A DNA stretch of 64,000 nucleotides, from positions 1 through 64,000 of the forward strand of contig JAJRPF010000071.1 in the NCBI GenBank assembly GCA_024280885.1. The letters are read 5' to 3'. Origin of the DNA: Planctomycetota bacterium (GTDB lineage: Bacteria > Planctomycetota > JAJSAM01 > JAJVHW01). Below are positions 34,104 through 41,542 of this stretch, piece after piece; the first letter of the stretch is position 1; every line of letters begins with the position of its first letter. A program made the position numbers and the translations under genes. Under the pieces are notes generated by a model. It made no database searches. It was not told the origin of the DNA and saw only the letters and a program-made list of their open reading frames with translations.

Positions 34104-34700
34104 ATGGCCGTCTACCTGACCACCGCCGACCGCGTCCGGACCGCTCTCAAGATCGCGAGCGCGACGGAAACGGATGCGATCATCGACCAACTCGTCGCCG
34201 ACGTGTCGGCCGAGATGGCGTCGGCGATGGATCGGTACGTCGAGGAGAGGTCGCGCACCGAGATCTTCGACCTGGCCGATCGCCAAGAGATCGTGATCCT
34301 CCACGGCGCGCCCATCGTGTCGATCGCGTCGGTGCGACCGGACACGGATCGCGCGTTCCCGGCATCCGCGACGCTCGTCGAGAACGACGACTGGACCGCG
34401 GACTACGGCGGGGACTCGGGGAGCCTCTACCTGCTCGTGCACCAGATCGCCGGGCGACGCGTGCTGCAGGTGACGTACACGGGCGGACTCGGCAGCAACA
34501 CGGCTGCCGCCATCGCTGCCTATCCGGAGATCGCCTCCGCGGCGACGGCCGAGGTCTCCAACCGCTTCCAGCGGCGCGACTCGATGAGCGTGCGCAGCGT
34601 GAGCTCTGGGCAGGACGTCGTCTCGTACGGGAAGTACGACTTCCTATCGACGACGGCACGCGTGGTCAGGAAGTTCACGGTGGAAGACTATGCGGCTTAG
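34104..34700 (+). CDS. Head-tail connector, gp6-like adaptor
   Basis: A 198-residue protein. The helical N-terminus (TTADRVRTALKIASATETDA then VSAEMASAMDRYVEE), the central beta segment (FDLADRQEIVILHGAPIVSI) and the helical C-terminus match the HK97 gp6/SPP1 gp15 adaptor layout. It would form the ring below the portal. Position after the capsid genes agrees. It overlaps the next gene by 11 bp. Confidence 0.7.
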   Translation: MAVYLTTADRVRTALKIASATETDAIIDQLVADVSAEMASAMDRYVEERSRTEIFDLADRQEIVILHGAPIVSIASVRPDTDRAFPASATLVENDDWTADYGGDSGSLYLLVHQIAGRRVLQVTYTGGLGSNTAAAIAAYPEIASAATAEVSNRFQRRDSMSVRSVSSGQDVVSYGKYDFLSTTARVVRKFTVEDYAA

Positions 34701-35127
34701 CGTGACCGGGAACGGCGCTCAGGTGCTCAGCCGCATGGAGCTCGAGAACCGGATGCGCTCGCGTGTGATCCGGCGCGGGCTGCGCAATCTCGGCCGCGGG
34801 TACATCCGCGACGTGACGAAGAAGTACCTGACAGGTCGCAAGGGCGCCGTCGGGCTCAACCGGGTGACGGGGCATCTCGCACGCGGTTGGTCGTATGTCA
34901 TCCAGGGGAGCGGCGACGACCAGGTGCTGATCGTCTTCAACAACGTCCCGTACGGGAAGTACCACGCGGACGACTACGAGCCGAAGGGGCGCCCACGGAA
35001 GAACCCGCCACGGCTCTTGGCGGGCGCGGAGTGGCGCTCGCGTACGCGCGGGAAACGGATCGAGAAGCTGCTCGACGCCGCCATGAAGGGCGAGATCGCC
35101 GCGGCGAGGAGGGCCTCTCGTGGCTGA
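34690..35127 (+). CDS. Tail-completion/neck protein, HK97 gp10-like
   Basis: A 145-residue basic protein: an N-terminal helix (MELENRMRSRVIRRGLRNLGRGYIRDV), a Gly-rich central part, and VPYGKYHADDYEPKGRP, which resembles the YA/H-x-x-EFG-like loop of gp10 proteins near the tail attachment. It overlaps both neighbours. The family call is by pattern and position. Confidence 0.6.
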   Translation: MRLSVTGNGAQVLSRMELENRMRSRVIRRGLRNLGRGYIRDVTKKYLTGRKGAVGLNRVTGHLARGWSYVIQGSGDDQVLIVFNNVPYGKYHADDYEPKGRPRKNPPRLLAGAEWRSRTRGKRIEKLLDAAMKGEIAAARRASRG

Positions 35128-35452
35128 CCTCGACGACATCGCGTGGGAGCTCGGCACCGGCGGCGAAGAGGAGCACGACGTGCTGCGATCGCCGAGAGCT
35201 GTTCGCCAGAGGCGTCTCCGAGCGGACCGCACGAAGCGCCGCTGGCGGCTCGTGGCAAAGAGGCTGACGGACGCCGAGTGGGCGACGCTCAAGACGGTTT
35301 TCGAGGGCGCTCGCGGGCGCGCAGGAACGACGCAGTGGACACCGCCTGGCGAGTCGGCGGCCGCCGTCGCGTTCACGGACGACAAACTGCGCGCGCGACG
35401 CGGTCGACCGCATGAGAGATCCGTCACGATCGACATTGTGGAAGTGCTCTGA
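35120..35452 (+). CDS. Small phage neck/tail protein
   Basis: A 110-residue protein from GTG 35120. The core, LTDAEWATLKTVFEGARG then FTDDKLRAR, resembles the pattern VTEAEKDTVLSLLDETPFNWTPPG in the protein at 44796: both have a W/T-x-AE helix followed by W-T-PPG. They may be paralogues used at two ends of the tail. Function not known. Confidence 0.55.
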   Translation: MADLDDIAWELGTGGEEEHDVLRSPRAVRQRRLRADRTKRRWRLVAKRLTDAEWATLKTVFEGARGRAGTTQWTPPGESAAAVAFTDDKLRARRGRPHERSVTIDIVEVL

Positions 35453-35485
35453 GAGAGGCCGACGCGGCCCAAGGAGAAGTGAGTC

Positions 35486-35908
35486 ATGGCCCTTGCCACC
35501 AAGATCAGCGCGGCGGCTCGTAACGCAGCCGTCGATGGAATCGCCGGACTCGTAGACGGCGGCGCCGGTGCCGGGTACATCGAGGTGCGCACCGGTGCTC
35601 CGCCCGCGACACCTGCTACAGCCGACTCCGGCACATTGCTGGCGACGCTGCCGATGTCCGATCCCGCGTTCGCAGCGGGGGCAGCTGGCGTCGCGACGGC
35701 GAACGCGATCACGAGCGACTCAAGCGCCGACGCGACGGGCGCGGCCGGACACTTCCGGGCGAAGGACTCCAACGCCGTCGTCGTCCTGCAGGGCACCGCC
35801 GGCGAGGCGGCGGACACGCCGAACATGACGTTCGACAACAAGAACATCGTCGCGACCGGGACCGTGGCCGCGAGCGCGTTCACGATCACCGTTCCGGAAA
35901 GCGAGTAG
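35486..35908 (+). CDS. Small Ala/Thr-rich structural protein
   Basis: A 140-residue protein with AAGGAG upstream. It is rich in Ala, Thr, Gly and beta-prone strands and has no charged clusters, like virion surface proteins. It lies between neck and tail genes. I do not recognise the family. Confidence 0.6.
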   Translation: MALATKISAAARNAAVDGIAGLVDGGAGAGYIEVRTGAPPATPATADSGTLLATLPMSDPAFAAGAAGVATANAITSDSSADATGAAGHFRAKDSNAVVVLQGTAGEAADTPNMTFDNKNIVATGTVAASAFTITVPESE

Positions 35909-35916
35909 GGGGCATC

Positions 35917-36204
35917 ATGAACAAGGTCGAGAAGGTCTGCCTGACGACGCAGCACACAGCGGAGGACGTCCTCCGCTGCATCTACGAGTCGGACACGAAG
36001 GAGGCGTGCGAGCACGCGCGGTCGCTCCGCAAGCGCCTGATCGCGGCGTACGGCGCGAAGGGCGAACTGACGGACGAGGAGGCGGCGCAGGCCGCGCTGC
36101 TCGTCAAGTCCCTGCGGACACCGGTGCCGTCGTGGCCCGCCAACGACACGGTCGTCGAAGACACCGATGAGGACGTCGATCCGGACGACGACGCCGTCGA
36201 ATGA
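35917..36204 (+). CDS. Small acidic phage protein
   Basis: A 95-residue protein: a helical N-terminal part (TAEDVLRCIYESDTKEACEHARSLRKRL) and a very acidic C-terminus (Asp/Glu/Val). It has a 4-bp overlap with the next gene. Function unknown; acidic tails of this kind occur in assembly chaperones. Confidence 0.6.
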   Translation: MNKVEKVCLTTQHTAEDVLRCIYESDTKEACEHARSLRKRLIAAYGAKGELTDEEAAQAALLVKSLRTPVPSWPANDTVVEDTDEDVDPDDDAVE

Positions 36205-36434
36205 CGCTGGTCTGGGAGATGCAGGAACTCAAGCGCGCCATCCGGATCGCGATGCCTGATCCGGAAGTCCGGGTCCGGGCGTCGTCCTCGTACGACGCGG
36301 ACACGATCCTTCATCGCCTCGCGGTGATCGAGGGTCGCACGGACTACGAAGCCGAGACCGAGCGAGCGTTCTTGAAGGGCCTGCTCATGCGTGACTTCCC
36401 TTCGGTCCTCGGGCCAGATATCGAAGCCGAGTAG
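36201..36434 (+). CDS. Small phage protein of unknown function
   Basis: A 77-residue mixed-charge helical protein starting in an ATGA overlap and ending immediately before the repeat-protein GTG. No domain recognised. Confidence 0.55.
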   Translation: MTLVWEMQELKRAIRIAMPDPEVRVRASSSYDADTILHRLAVIEGRTDYEAETERAFLKGLLMRDFPSVLGPDIEAE

Positions 36435-38216
36435 GTGTATCAGCTAGCCGTACCGTACGTCATCCGCACCGACTTTGAGATCGGCGGTGAGTATCGAACT
36501 CCCGATCTTCCGGAAGATTGGAAGTGGGAGCAAGCGTCAAGCCGCCTCGACACCGGGCCCCTCGCGCGCAAGGGCGGGCGCGTCGCGGTCGTCAACGTGC
36601 GCGAGTCGCGCGCGATCATCGAAGCATGGATGGACACTGTCCCGCACGTCAAGCGGGCGAAGTGGACGCCCGGCCTACGTGCCGTGCGCGAGCGTGCTGA
36701 CCTCGGCGCGCTGCGCGAGTACAGGTCAGAACGCGCGCGAGTCGCGAACGTCTACGTCAAGACGCAGGAAGCGCTCGAGGTGGGACGCCGCGTGCGCTCG
36801 ATCCTCCTGCCAATGCTCGCGCTCTACGGGATGGCCGAGGTAGCTCGTCGTCTGGGTATGCCTGAGGGTGCCGTCCTCGGGATGGCGACGACCGCAGGGA
36901 CGACTTTGATCGAAGACGGATGGAGCGGTACCGCGGGCGACGACGTTCACGGCCGGTCACCTGACACGACTGACCCTGACGCCGGATCCGCCTTCGGTTC
37001 GGCTGGTGGCGCGAACGGAATGGAGATCGTCACTACAGGGCCACGAGCGCAGAACAACGGCAGCAACGCGACCTACCGTGAGTACATCTGGCACGACGGC
37101 ATGGCAGCGATTGGCGACCAGTTCTCAGAGACACAACTGGCAGACCGCAACGCTGGGCGCATCGGCGTGCGAATGTCGGCGACGGTTCACGATTGGACGG
37201 GCACCTACTCCGCGTACACATGCCGAGTGAACTCCGGGCGCATGTGGCGTGTCAGTGGAGCTGGCGGCGCCACGAATACTCAAATCGCAATCGGTGCGAG
37301 CAACTCCGGCGTGAAGGCGATCCGTTTGGAGGCGGTCGGATCCGATATCTCGAACTACATCGCGGCGAGTGGCGCGTGGGTTCCGGGGTCTACGACGCTC
37401 CACGCCACAGCCAACGACACCACGTACGCGACCGGCGTACCTGGGATCGGATCTATCAGCAACGGGTACGTCTATCGGTGGCGCGGCGGATCGCTCGGCG
37501 GGTCTTCGTTCGCGGCCACCATCGCTGGCACGTCCGGCGCCGCCACGTCATTCGTCACGGCGACGAGTACTCCGCCCGTCTTCACTGCGTCCGTCGCCGC
37601 CGCCACGGGCGGATCCGTATCGAGTGCCACGGTCACGCACGCTCCGCCGACGTTCACCGCGACGATCTCCGCGACAATCGGCGGGACAGCGTCCACCGCG
37701 ACTGCGACTCGCGCACTCCCTGTCTTCACGGCCTCGGTAGCGGTGGCATCGGGAGGATCGTCGGCGTCGGCGACGGCGACCCACGTCGTGCCGGTGTTCT
37801 CGGCGACGCTGTCATCGACAGCAGGCGGCGCCACAACCACAGCTACTGCCCTCTATGCGAGCGCAATCTTCAGCGCGTCGGTATCCGCGACAGCGGGCGG
37901 CACGGCGTCGAACGCCACAGCCGCGTCCACCCCACCGACGGTCACGGCCTCCACGGCGGCGGCGATCGGCGGAGCGGTAGCATCCGGCTCGTCCACGTAC
38001 TCTCCGCCAGTCTTCTCGGCTTCCGTCTCCGCCATCACCGGCGGAACGACGTCAGCACCGACAGCGACTCACGCGGCCCCGACGTTCACGGCATCCGTCG
38101 CCGCCACGATCGGTGGCACCACGACGGCCGCCACGACGACGTATTCGGCACCGGGCTCGGTGATCCTCTTCATTCCCGAGCAACTCGGGTTCCACGCACT
38201 CTCGGGGGTCTGGTAG
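36435..38216 (+). CDS. Virion repeat protein, possible head or neck fibre
   Basis: A 593-residue protein from a GTG that abuts the previous stop. Residues 1-110 are charged and include a helical segment; 115-150 hold a hydrophobic helix; 160-360 form a Gly/Trp/Thr-rich domain resembling carbohydrate-binding or lectin-like folds (TYREYIWHDGMA, MWRVSGAGG). Residues 380-571 are eight tandem 24-residue repeats. A short C-terminal segment ends the protein. A surface fibre or adhesion role is plausible. The start is uncertain because no clear ribosome-binding site is seen. Confidence 0.65.
   Translation: MYQLAVPYVIRTDFEIGGEYRTPDLPEDWKWEQASSRLDTGPLARKGGRVAVVNVRESRAIIEAWMDTVPHVKRAKWTPGLRAVRERADLGALREYRSERARVANVYVKTQEALEVGRRVRSILLPMLALYGMAEVARRLGMPEGAVLGMATTAGTTLIEDGWSGTAGDDVHGRSPDTTDPDAGSAFGSAGGANGMEIVTTGPRAQNNGSNATYREYIWHDGMAAIGDQFSETQLADRNAGRIGVRMSATVHDWTGTYSAYTCRVNSGRMWRVSGAGGATNTQIAIGASNSGVKAIRLEAVGSDISNYIAASGAWVPGSTTLHATANDTTYATGVPGIGSISNGYVYRWRGGSLGGSSFAATIAGTSGAATSFVTATSTPPVFTASVAAATGGSVSSATVTHAPPTFTATISATIGGTASTATATRALPVFTASVAVASGGSSASATATHVVPVFSATLSSTAGGATTTATALYASAIFSASVSATAGGTASNATAASTPPTVTASTAAAIGGAVASGSSTYSPPVFSASVSAITGGTTSAPTATHAAPTFTASVAATIGGTTTAATTTYSAPGSVILFIPEQLGFHALSGVW
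37572..38147 (+). repeat. Eight tandem 72-bp coding repeats
   Basis: Eight 24-residue units of the pattern P-P-x-F-T-A-S-V-x-A-x-x-GG-x4-A-T-x-T-H/Y-A, preceded by one degenerate unit. Units differ at many positions, so the array is old rather than freshly expanded. Thr/Ser/Ala-rich beta-prone repeats of this kind can form a stalk. Confidence 0.9.
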
Positions 38217-38795
38217 ATGGCTGACAAGATGCGCACAGCCGACGCAATCGTAGTCGGATCGATCGACGTCACGACGTACGTCATGCTCCGCTCCACCGCG
38301 AACAACCAGAAGGTCACCGGCAAGGTCTTCGGGAACTTCACGCTCGCGTACGCCCGCACGCGAGAGGCGGCCGTCAGCGTCACGCCGGTCACGCAGACGG
38401 TGACGGGCTCGCACGCGGACGGCGGAATCGTGGAAGTCCATGCGACACGCTCCCCGGGCCTGTACCGGGTCGACTGGCCGGATGCGGCTTTCGTCGCGGG
38501 AGCCGACGAAGTCATGCTCACCGCACAGGTCGCGGGGGCGTACGTCATGCACCGAGCGTTCGGCCTGACGACGGCGGGCTTCGTCCCGACAGCGACGATC
38601 CCCGCCAGTCCGGGCGCTGGCACATACGCGGAGGCGCAACGCGCCGCGCTGAACGTCGCACGCGGGAAGAAGGAGATGGTCCAGGTCGCCGGACAGTGGA
38701 AGTTCCGGATCTACGAGTTCGACGACGCCGCCACCGTCTGGAAGGAGTTCGACGCAGATCATGCGACCGCACCCAGCACAGTGGTGCCCGCGTGA
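38217..38795 (+). CDS. Phage structural protein, beta-rich
   Basis: A 192-residue protein. The centre (GGIVEVHATRSPGLYRVDWPDAAF and DEVMLTAQVAGAYV, read as parts) resembles a small beta-sandwich found in virion accessory proteins that present a payload to cell surfaces. The C-terminus contains a helix and a short beta tail. ATG directly follows the fibre stop. Function not established. Confidence 0.6.
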   Translation: MADKMRTADAIVVGSIDVTTYVMLRSTANNQKVTGKVFGNFTLAYARTREAAVSVTPVTQTVTGSHADGGIVEVHATRSPGLYRVDWPDAAFVAGADEVMLTAQVAGAYVMHRAFGLTTAGFVPTATIPASPGAGTYAEAQRAALNVARGKKEMVQVAGQWKFRIYEFDDAATVWKEFDADHATAPSTVVPA

Positions 38796-39616
38796 GCATT
38801 CTCCTCTTCGGCATGAGCGGAGGGATCGCCAGCGCGCCAGCGGTTTCCACCGACTCGATCCGCGAGCGCATCATGCAGGACCTGCGCCTCCGCTTGGAGT
38901 CGATCCAGAGCGTCGGCAGCGAGAGCGCGGCGGCGGGCAACACGCCTGGCGTGCGGTACGCTGCGTCGGCGACGTACACCGGCACGGTTACGCGGCAGTA
39001 CCAGATCCAAGTCGTGACCGGTGGCGCGAGCGGGGTAGCGGCCGTGACCATCACGGACGTCACGCCCGCGGACCAGCGCACGCTCTGGCCCGCCGGGACG
39101 GCAGACGACAACGGCTCTGTCGCGGCGGTCGTCACGTCCGGAACAGCGTTCAACGTCGGCACACTGGGCGTGCAGATGACACTCACGTGGACCGGAAACC
39201 TGGCGAGCGGGGACACGTGGTTCGTGTGGGCGGGAACGTACACGCGCACCGTCGACCAGGTCATCGAGGTCGCGGACGACGATCCGAGTGTCCCGGTCTG
39301 GATCGAGATCGGCACGCCGACCGAGGACCCCGTCGAGGGGCCCGTCCAGAAGATCTCGTACGAGATGGACGTCACGCTGCTCTGCAGTATCGAGCGAACA
39401 CCCGATCCGAAGACCGAGATCAGTGAGCTCATCGCCGCTGTTAAGAAGGCGGTCGTCGGAACAGAGATCGCGCGCACGCGAAGCGGCCTGGCGATCGACA
39501 CGGAGCTGCTCGGCAGCGCGGGGTTCGCACTCGGCGACACGAAGAGCCGTTCGGGCTTCGAGATGACGTTGCTCATCCATTACAGACACGCGTTGACAGA
39601 CCCACATACGCTCTGA
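38792..39616 (+). CDS. Tail-completion/terminator-like protein
   Basis: A 274-residue protein from GTG 38792. The N-terminal helix (STDSIRERIMQDLRLRLESI) and C-terminal half (VEGPVQKISYEMDVTLLC ... GFEMTLLIHYRH) resemble tail terminator proteins, which cap the tail tube just before the tube gene. Between them lies an inserted beta domain of about 110 residues with Thr/Gly repeats. The promoter-like motif overlaps its last codons. Confidence 0.6.
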   Translation: MSILLFGMSGGIASAPAVSTDSIRERIMQDLRLRLESIQSVGSESAAAGNTPGVRYAASATYTGTVTRQYQIQVVTGGASGVAAVTITDVTPADQRTLWPAGTADDNGSVAAVVTSGTAFNVGTLGVQMTLTWTGNLASGDTWFVWAGTYTRTVDQVIEVADDDPSVPVWIEIGTPTEDPVEGPVQKISYEMDVTLLCSIERTPDPKTEISELIAAVKKAVVGTEIARTRSGLAIDTELLGSAGFALGDTKSRSGFEMTLLIHYRHALTDPHTL

Positions 39617-39617
39617 G
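39593..39617 (+). promoter_or_regulatory. Phage promoter-like motif, copy 2 (tail operon)
   Basis: TTGACA-N8-TACGCT, identical in spacing and core to the copy at 26934, ends 22 bp before the tail tube ATG. It overlaps the end of the preceding reading frame, so it was kept in spite of coding constraint. The tail tube is a high-demand product. Confidence 0.6.
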
Positions 39618-39634
39618 CGGGACAGGAGAGATCC

Positions 39635-40795
39635 ATGCCCCAACTCGCTCGCAAACGCCAGATCGCCGCCAAGATCGAGTCCGTCGAGGGAGTGGCCGAG
39701 ACTCTCACGGCAGCCGAGGCCAAGCACCTGGTCGATGCCGGTGACCTCTCCTTCTCCGCCGAGCCGGAGAAGGAGGAGCGCGCCCCGGTCCAGCAGTCGC
39801 TCTCGACTCACCCGTCGCTGATCGGAGTGCAGCCCGCCAAGCACGGCCTGACCGTGGAACTGCGCGGTTCCGGCGTGATCGCGACGGAGCCCACCTGGAA
39901 CACGTTCCTCGCGGGCACGGGCGTAGAGGGCACGGCTGTCAATCAGCTCGCTATCGGAGCCGTGACCGGCGGTCCGTTCACGCACGGCGAGACGGTCACC
40001 GGCGGGACCTCGAGCGCGACCGGTCGCGTGATCAGCCAGACCGCGAACGGCGACGCGGCAGTCTACGTCGTCGTGCTGACCGGGACGTTCGCGAGCGGCG
40101 AGGTCCTGACCGGTGGGACCTCGGGCGCGACGGCTACGACGTCCGCTCTCGCCGCCGCCGGTGGGTTCGTCTACGAGCCGATCAGCTCCTCGATCAAGAG
40201 CCTCACGATCGCGTCGTTCCTGGATGGTGTGCGGAAGCTGCAGGTCGGCGCACGCGGGAGCATGCGGATCGCGATCCCCGGCGCCGGCAAGCCCGGTCGG
40301 ATCTTCTTCCCGGAGTTCATGGGCGTCTACGGCGGGGTCACGGACACGGCTCTGCTCTCCGGGATCACGTACGAGTCGACGCTGCCCCCTGTGATGCTCG
40401 GCGGAACGGTGCGCCTCGGCACGTTCACACCGATCGTCAAGGCCTTCGAGATGGACCTCGGAGCGGACGTTGGGCTGCGAACCTCCTTCGCCGCGGCGAA
40501 GGGCGCCGTGAGCGCTCTTCTTGGCGGCCGCAACCCGACCGGGAAGATCACGATCGAGTCGGAGCTCGTCGCGACCTACGACCCGTACGGCGACATGATT
40601 GCGGGGACGATGCGAGACCTTGAGGTGCAGATCGGGTCGGTCGAGGCGAACCGGTTCAAGATCATCCTCCCGCAGGTCAAGATCGAAGATGTCGCAGAGG
40701 GCTCGGACGGCCCGGTCTCCACCTGGGACCTGTCGTTCAGCATCCCCGGCGGGACGACGCTGCAGGATCAGGAGTTCGCCGTCCTGGCGTACTGA
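39635..40795 (+). CDS. Major tail (tube) protein
   Basis: A 386-residue protein in the position between tail terminator and tail chaperones. An insertion of about residues 108-180 with repeated GGPFTHGETVTGGTSSATG and FASGEVLTGGTSGATATTS, given as two similar parts, is a surface-exposed domain added to the tube fold. The C-terminal part is beta-rich and ends TLQDQEFAVLAY. It polymerises into the tail tube. The family is assigned from position, size and pattern. Confidence 0.75.
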   Translation: MPQLARKRQIAAKIESVEGVAETLTAAEAKHLVDAGDLSFSAEPEKEERAPVQQSLSTHPSLIGVQPAKHGLTVELRGSGVIATEPTWNTFLAGTGVEGTAVNQLAIGAVTGGPFTHGETVTGGTSSATGRVISQTANGDAAVYVVVLTGTFASGEVLTGGTSGATATTSALAAAGGFVYEPISSSIKSLTIASFLDGVRKLQVGARGSMRIAIPGAGKPGRIFFPEFMGVYGGVTDTALLSGITYESTLPPVMLGGTVRLGTFTPIVKAFEMDLGADVGLRTSFAAAKGAVSALLGGRNPTGKITIESELVATYDPYGDMIAGTMRDLEVQIGSVEANRFKIILPQVKIEDVAEGSDGPVSTWDLSFSIPGGTTLQDQEFAVLAY

Positions 40796-40805
40796 GGAGC
40801 GCGCA

Positions 40806-41219
40806 ATGGTCCGCACACTGTCCGTCCGAGTCCCCTTCGACTACGTGCTCAAGAGCGAGCGCGATCTCGCCGTCGTGGAGCAAACGCGGTTCGTCCTACG
40901 CCCGCTCTCGGGTCTGGACAAGCTGACGATGGCTTCAGCGGCGTCGGCCGGGGAGACACCGAACGAGTCGCTCGGCATCGCAGCAGCATGGGCGGCGAAG
41001 AACTGCCTCGTCGGATGGCACAACCTCCTCGACGAGGACGGCAAGCCGGTCCAGTTCTCGCGGTCGGCCATCGCGACGCTGCCGCTCGAGGTCGTGTCCG
41101 AGATCGGATACCTGCTCATCGGAGACTCGGAGGTCTCGGAGGAGGACGCGGGAAAATCCGAGTCGCGGTCCGACTCTCATTCGGAGAGTTCGGAGACCTC
41201 TGTCCCGCCTGCCAGCTGA
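40806..41219 (+). CDS. Tail assembly chaperone, short form (lambda G-like)
   Basis: A 137-residue protein between tail tube and tape measure, the fixed place of tail assembly chaperones. Residues 1-105 are the folded domain (VLRPLSGLDKLTMASAAS). The end is a Ser/Glu-rich tail. A canonical -1 slippery heptamer, GGGAAAA, lies in frame at codons 116-117, so part of translation shifts into the next frame to make the G-T fusion. Confidence 0.85.
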   Translation: MVRTLSVRVPFDYVLKSERDLAVVEQTRFVLRPLSGLDKLTMASAASAGETPNESLGIAAAWAAKNCLVGWHNLLDEDGKPVQFSRSAIATLPLEVVSEIGYLLIGDSEVSEEDAGKSESRSDSHSESSETSVPPAS

Positions 41220-41539
41220 ACCCGGAGGCCACGCAATGCTGGGCCTCCCCCGGACCCGCCGATCATCCCACGTACACGCTCCCCTGCGCCGCGTGCGGCG
41301 GCCGCGACTGCGCAAGGTGCGGCGGCCTCGGCGAGGTCCTGCACTTCGACTGCCCCCACCGACACGCGGAGAGCTGGACGTGGTCCGTGATCCGAACGCT
41401 CACCGTCGCCGAGGACATGGGGTGCCTTCCGGATCCCGGAGCGTACTTGGATCAAGGCGCGTGGCTTGTGAGCGCGTGGGGCGTAGTCCGTGGCGAGCGC
41501 CAGGCGTGTCGCGAGCGCGAGCGCAAGAGCGAGAGGTGA
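40806..41539 (+). CDS. Tail assembly chaperone, frameshifted G-T fusion
   Basis: Translation of 40806-41156, a -1 shift at GGGAAAA, then reading from 41156 to 41539 gives 244 residues. The second part has no usable start codon for most of its length, which supports expression by frameshift only. It carries two cysteine clusters (CPAC, then CAACGGRDCARCGG with a later C and H), resembling the zinc centre of DnaJ. Lambda GT binds the tape measure and recruits tube subunits; a zinc-type T domain is unusual in my experience of the family. Confidence 0.8.
41150..41156 (+). other. -1 programmed frameshift site GGGAAAA
   Basis: The heptamer fits X XXY YYZ with zero-frame codons GGA AAA. It lies near the end of the short chaperone and the -1 frame is open through to the tape-measure gene. 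Downstream GC-rich sequence could form the stimulatory structure, but I did not identify one. Confidence 0.85.
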
Positions 41540-41542
41540 CCG

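Noticed and set aside
36475-36530. tRNA-like string (GGTGAGTATCGAACTCCC)
   Set aside because: It lies inside the repeat-protein coding sequence and lacks an acceptor stem, anticodon arm and CCA; chance similarity to a T arm.
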